Source: Desulfocapsa sp050291935
GTDB taxonomy: Bacteria > Desulfobacterota > Desulfobulbia > Desulfobulbales > Desulfocapsaceae
Assembly (NCBI GenBank): GCA_050291935.1
Contig: JBNKKR010000008.1
Location: forward strand, 48,293-112,292
Length of the DNA: 64,000 bases
Direction: 5' to 3'
The position numbers and the translations under genes were made by a program. The notes beneath the pieces are model-generated. The model was not told where the DNA came from and did no database searches. It worked only from the letters and a program-made list of their open reading frames with translations. Shown here one piece after another: positions 61,450-64,000 of this stretch (positions within the stretch are counted from its first letter, which is position 1; each line of letters begins with the position of its first letter).

Positions 61450-62296
61450 TCCTGCTGTTAGGAAAGTGTTCAGTCGAAGGACACTATATTTGTCAAGAAA
61501 AACTTACCAGCAAAGTCATAAAGTGCTATATTGTCTTTATCTGCGAACATAAAATCCGTAGCAGAGGAGCAGTCTGGAGCTTTCTGAGGAAAAAAACAGA
61601 TGGAAGGGTGGCAAAATCCTCACTTTCCATTCAGAAAGCAAGTAACGGGTGATATGACACAGCTCCACGTTTATGAGGATTGTATCCTTTAGCTGCATCT
61701 TCTTGAGAGCCGTATACCGTTTTTTCTGTGGAATCCACATCAATAACTTTACATGGAGTTAACGAGACCTTGCTTGTTCCGGCTCTCAGGGCTTTACGCC
61801 AAACCTTACCACGGCAGCGATGATTCAGAAGTTCCATATGACCAATATGCCGATGGCCGAATGTTCGAAATAGCCGACCAAAGGTTGTTTCGTCAGGGAT
61901 GTTCAACCAACCGGCAGCCCGGCAAAGTATACTGTCAGACCAGACCGTCACAATGGCACGGATTGAGCGTGCACCACCGATAATCGCCACAAGTGGAAGG
62001 AAAATGGTATCTACTGCATCATAGAGAGCAGTAGTACCTCGTTCATGCTCTATAGTTTTGTTGATGATACCTGTAATATTTAGGTGATGCAGGAATTTAA
62101 CCACAGGAATCAAACCTGCTTGTGCTGTAAGTCCTTTGGCTCCCTTATTAATTCCAATTTTCCTTGGCGCTATCCGGGCAGATCGTTTATTCTTTATATT
62201 CTTCATGGAAATCGTGAGTCCTTGAATTGTTGATTTGGTCGTTAACCTTTTGAGGATATGACTATTTCCATGTTTTTTATTCAACTAACTGCAGGA
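61450..62296. mobile_element. Internally deleted IS1380-like element
   Basis: Terminal inverted repeats are visible: TCCTGCTGTTAGG at 61450-61462 and, inverted, TCCTGCAGTTAG ending at 62296. The 847-bp length is half that of a normal IS1380 element, and only the N-terminal half of the transposase remains. No target-site duplication is evident. Confidence 0.65.
61631..62284 (-). pseudogene. IS1380-family transposase, N-terminal part
   Basis: 217 residues ending after GYNPHKRGAVSYHPLLAF. VIDVDSTEKTVYGSQEDAAK holds the first catalytic Asp. The second Asp and the Glu of the DDE site are lost, since a full transposase has about 450 residues. A non-autonomous remnant lying just downstream of the two-component operon. 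Confidence 0.85.
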
Positions 62297-62313
62297 TTTA
62301 GGTATAAATTGTT

Positions 62314-62901
62314 ATGTCTAATTTGCAACCTCACATATCAATAATTGCAGGTCCAAATGGGTCAGGAAAATCGACCTGTGGACCAGCGTTATTGCAAACT
62401 CATTTTAACATTTCAGAATTTGTTAATGCTGACACAATAGCTTCTGGTATATCTGCGTTTAACCCAGAAGATGTTGCTATTGAAGCCAGCAGAATAATGC
62501 TTAAAAGGCTTAACACACTGGCAACACAGCAAAAGAACTTTGCTTTTGAGACAACTCTGTCAAGTCGTACTTTTGCACAATGGGTCAAAAAAGAAAAAGC
62601 CAAAGGCTATAAATTTACTCTTTTGTATTTCTGGCTATTTAATCCAGACTTAGCTGTAGAGAGAGTCGCAGAAAGAGTTAGGCTTGGTGGGCATTCTGTT
62701 CCTGAAGAAATAGTACGAAGAAGATATTTCAAGTCTATTAAAAACTTCTTTAGCCTGTATCAACCACTTGCTGACAACTGGGTTGTTTTCGACAACTCTG
62801 AAAATAACAACCCAATCAAAATAGCAGAGGGAACACTACTCGTAGAAGTTACAGTCCATGAACAGCAACAATGGCAAACATTTAACGGTTACAATCTATG
62901 A
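62314..62901 (+). CDS. Zeta-toxin-like P-loop ATPase/kinase
   Basis: 195 residues with Walker A GPNGSGKST (13-21), NADTIASGISAFNPED, FAFETTLSSRTF and the basic VAERVRLGGHSVPEEIVRRR, the pattern of zeta-toxin/UDP-GlcNAc-kinase-like proteins. It overlaps a 55-residue gene by four bases (ATGA). It could be the toxin of a two-gene module. Confidence 0.85.
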   Translation: MSNLQPHISIIAGPNGSGKSTCGPALLQTHFNISEFVNADTIASGISAFNPEDVAIEASRIMLKRLNTLATQQKNFAFETTLSSRTFAQWVKKEKAKGYKFTLLYFWLFNPDLAVERVAERVRLGGHSVPEEIVRRRYFKSIKNFFSLYQPLADNWVVFDNSENNNPIKIAEGTLLVEVTVHEQQQWQTFNGYNL

Positions 62902-63065
62902 AAAATCAGGCCGAACTAAAAAATAAACAAGAGAGTATGACAGAAACCGTAAAAAAAGCTGTCAACAAAGCCCTTCTTCACCACAAAGCTGTTGGCAACA
63001 AGGTAGCTTTTATTAAAAACGGTAAAATTGTGCTAGAAATACCATCAAACGCCAAAATGGGTTAA
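62898..63065 (+). CDS. Small partner of the zeta-like gene (candidate antitoxin)
   Basis: 55 residues, Lys-rich (MTETVKKAVNKALLHHKAVG, KVAFIKNGKIVLEIPS). ATG 62898 sits in the stop of the zeta-like gene. Too small and basic to assign. Its size and coupling suggest an antitoxin or chaperone, although zeta systems more often place the antitoxin first. Confidence 0.6.
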   Translation: MKNQAELKNKQESMTETVKKAVNKALLHHKAVGNKVAFIKNGKIVLEIPSNAKMG

Positions 63066-63073
63066 TCGGGTAA

Positions 63074-63094
63074 GGGCTAGTGTTTCTCTAGCCC
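63074..63094 (+). terminator. Hairpin after the zeta-like pair
   Basis: GGGCTAG-N7-CTAGCCC, a 7-bp stem 9 bases after the stop, followed by CTCTCCCC rather than T-rich sequence. Possibly a weak terminator. Confidence 0.4.
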
Positions 63095-63225
63095 TCTCCC
63101 CACCACCTCACAAGCTGGTCTGCATAGGGCGGTTCACCAAAGTTACCTCGGATTATCCGGGTAATGAATCTTCACCCATTGATTTTTGATAGATATCAAT
63201 CCCTGTTAGTACAGTCATTTATTAG

Positions 63226-64000
63226 TCATTCCAGTTTGAGTTGCAAGGGTACGGGCACGGTGCATGGCTGGATTCGATTTTTCTTACCGAGACGTTAATG
63301 GAAATATCTCCTGCAACCTTGGTCTCACGGGAGCAGGTAGAGCATTTGCTTTATAGTCCATCTTCCAGTGAACGTGCGGCGACATTTGCCGCTGATGCTG
63401 AAAGTAGTTCTCTTGAGAATATCCTTGATGCGGTTGGCAGGGTCCTCTATGGAGATGAAGGCCAAAATAAGTGGGAAAATTCACCGGTTGAAGATACCAA
63501 GGAAGGCTTTGCCGATCTTGAAAACCGGAATCTGTTTTATGAAAACATTAAAAAACTTAGAGTATGGAAAGAGAACTATGGCACAATAAATATTGAGCCG
63601 CTCTGGGAATCAAAAGAAGGCGAGGATGTCCTGGCAGGGGAATTTGAACCAATTTCCAATCAACACAAATATACAATTGCAGAAGGTAGAGCCCAGGAAA
63701 TCGCGGATCTTGCAAAAACCAATATCGCCTATCGATATGCGCTGGAGAACCTTATCCCTTTAGTAATAGATGATGCATCCTTATACGACAAGTTTAATGA
63801 AAATGGTGAATTGGATGAAAATAACAACGACTTGATCGGCGACTATTACTTCCTTGACCGAGCAGAATTCCTGGTCAATATCCTTCAGGAAAATCTGAAT
63901 AATACCGGTACCGGAATTTATGATCCATCGGCTCCCCACAACTACTATAAAGATTTGGGAAATGGGCGTGAACAGTATTTTACTTTTGAGAACGATCAAA
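63226..64000 (+). CDS. Partial ORF running off the window, unknown large protein
   Basis: Open from 63226 (after a TAG) to the window end, about 258 residues. The first ATG is at 63298 with no ribosome site, and the preceding in-frame segment (GYGHGAWLDSIFLTETLMEI) already looks coding, suggesting a 5'-truncated or distant start. Content is acidic, Asn- and Glu-rich (FNENGELDENNNDLIGDYYF), as in large secreted or calcium-binding repeat proteins, but no family recognised. Confidence 0.45.

Noticed and set aside
63100..63180. Possible IS end (GGGCGGTTCACC-like stretch) before the partial ORF
   Set aside because: It resembles insertion-sequence ends only vaguely; no matching inverted partner or transposase found in the window.

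Overview
The window reads as chromosome of an anaerobic, sulfate-reducer-like deltaproteobacterium (Desulfobacterota). The main reasons are several NtrC-type sigma-54 activators with matching -24/-12 promoters, a six-subunit Ehr (energy-converting-hydrogenase-related) membrane complex, and a tungsten/molybdenum aldehyde-oxidoreductase accessory operon of the type known from Desulfovibrio. Base composition is moderate and spacing is mostly bacterial-operon-like. I found no rRNA, tRNA or CRISPR array.

Layout. 1-3.2 kb: a sigma-54-controlled histidine kinase/NtrC-type regulator pair preceded by an array of 15-bp dyads. 3.4-4.9 kb: a Fic-fold regulator lacking the catalytic His, behind two palindromes. 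5.0-14.2 kb (minus strand): usp, a probable LCIB-type carbonic anhydrase, then six Ehr subunits, behind a sigma-54 promoter. A second NtrC-type regulator (14.45 kb) diverges from this operon, and the space between carries the same 15-bp dyads as position 1-180. 15.9-22 kb: a SulP anion transporter with a large insertion, TrkA/TrkH potassium uptake and a TVP38 membrane protein. 22.3-28.7 kb: a RelE/XRE toxin-antitoxin pair, an uncharacterised HyuA/CBS/beta-helix operon, fabI and pyrF. 28.8-31.7 kb: RimK-type ligase, RimB-like protease and two LysW-like zinc-ribbon proteins with acidic tails. 32-35.9 kb: a sigma-54 activator with a degenerate receiver, two Hsp20 genes, a double ribbon-helix-helix-like protein and LarB. 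36-43.9 kb: a MocR regulator divergent from a glutamate-synthase-like FMN protein, then three DJ-1/PfpI-domain genes, a HAD phosphatase and a GyrI-like protein. 44-46.8 kb: CHASE-PAS-PAS histidine kinase.

47.1-57.1 kb (minus strand) is one long overlapping operon: the truncated C-terminal third of a molybdenum aldehyde oxidoreductase, a dicluster flavoprotein, a zinc-ribbon protein, a methyltransferase, a C_GCAxxG_C_C protein, a radical-SAM protein, an AMP-forming ligase, an XdhC-like protein, a MobA-like/HD protein and a histidine phosphatase. Facing away from it at 57.7-61.4 kb are an iron alcohol dehydrogenase, a PAS histidine kinase and an NtrC-type regulator. Each direction has its own sigma-54 promoter, and a large dyad lies between them. 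The end of the window holds an internally deleted IS1380-like element, a zeta-toxin-like ATPase with a 55-residue overlapping partner, and an open reading frame running off the edge.

How it fits together. Two putative regulons stand out. In the first, two activators with nearly identical recognition helices share a dyad operator and probably control the Ehr/carbonic-anhydrase operon and the kinase gene itself. In the second, the alcohol dehydrogenase and the aldehyde oxidoreductase operon would together oxidise alcohols via aldehydes to acids under one two-component system, but the oxidoreductase catalytic gene is broken here. Three copies of an 80-86-bp two-hairpin repeat sit at gene 3' ends (28.8, 33.5 and 39.8 kb).
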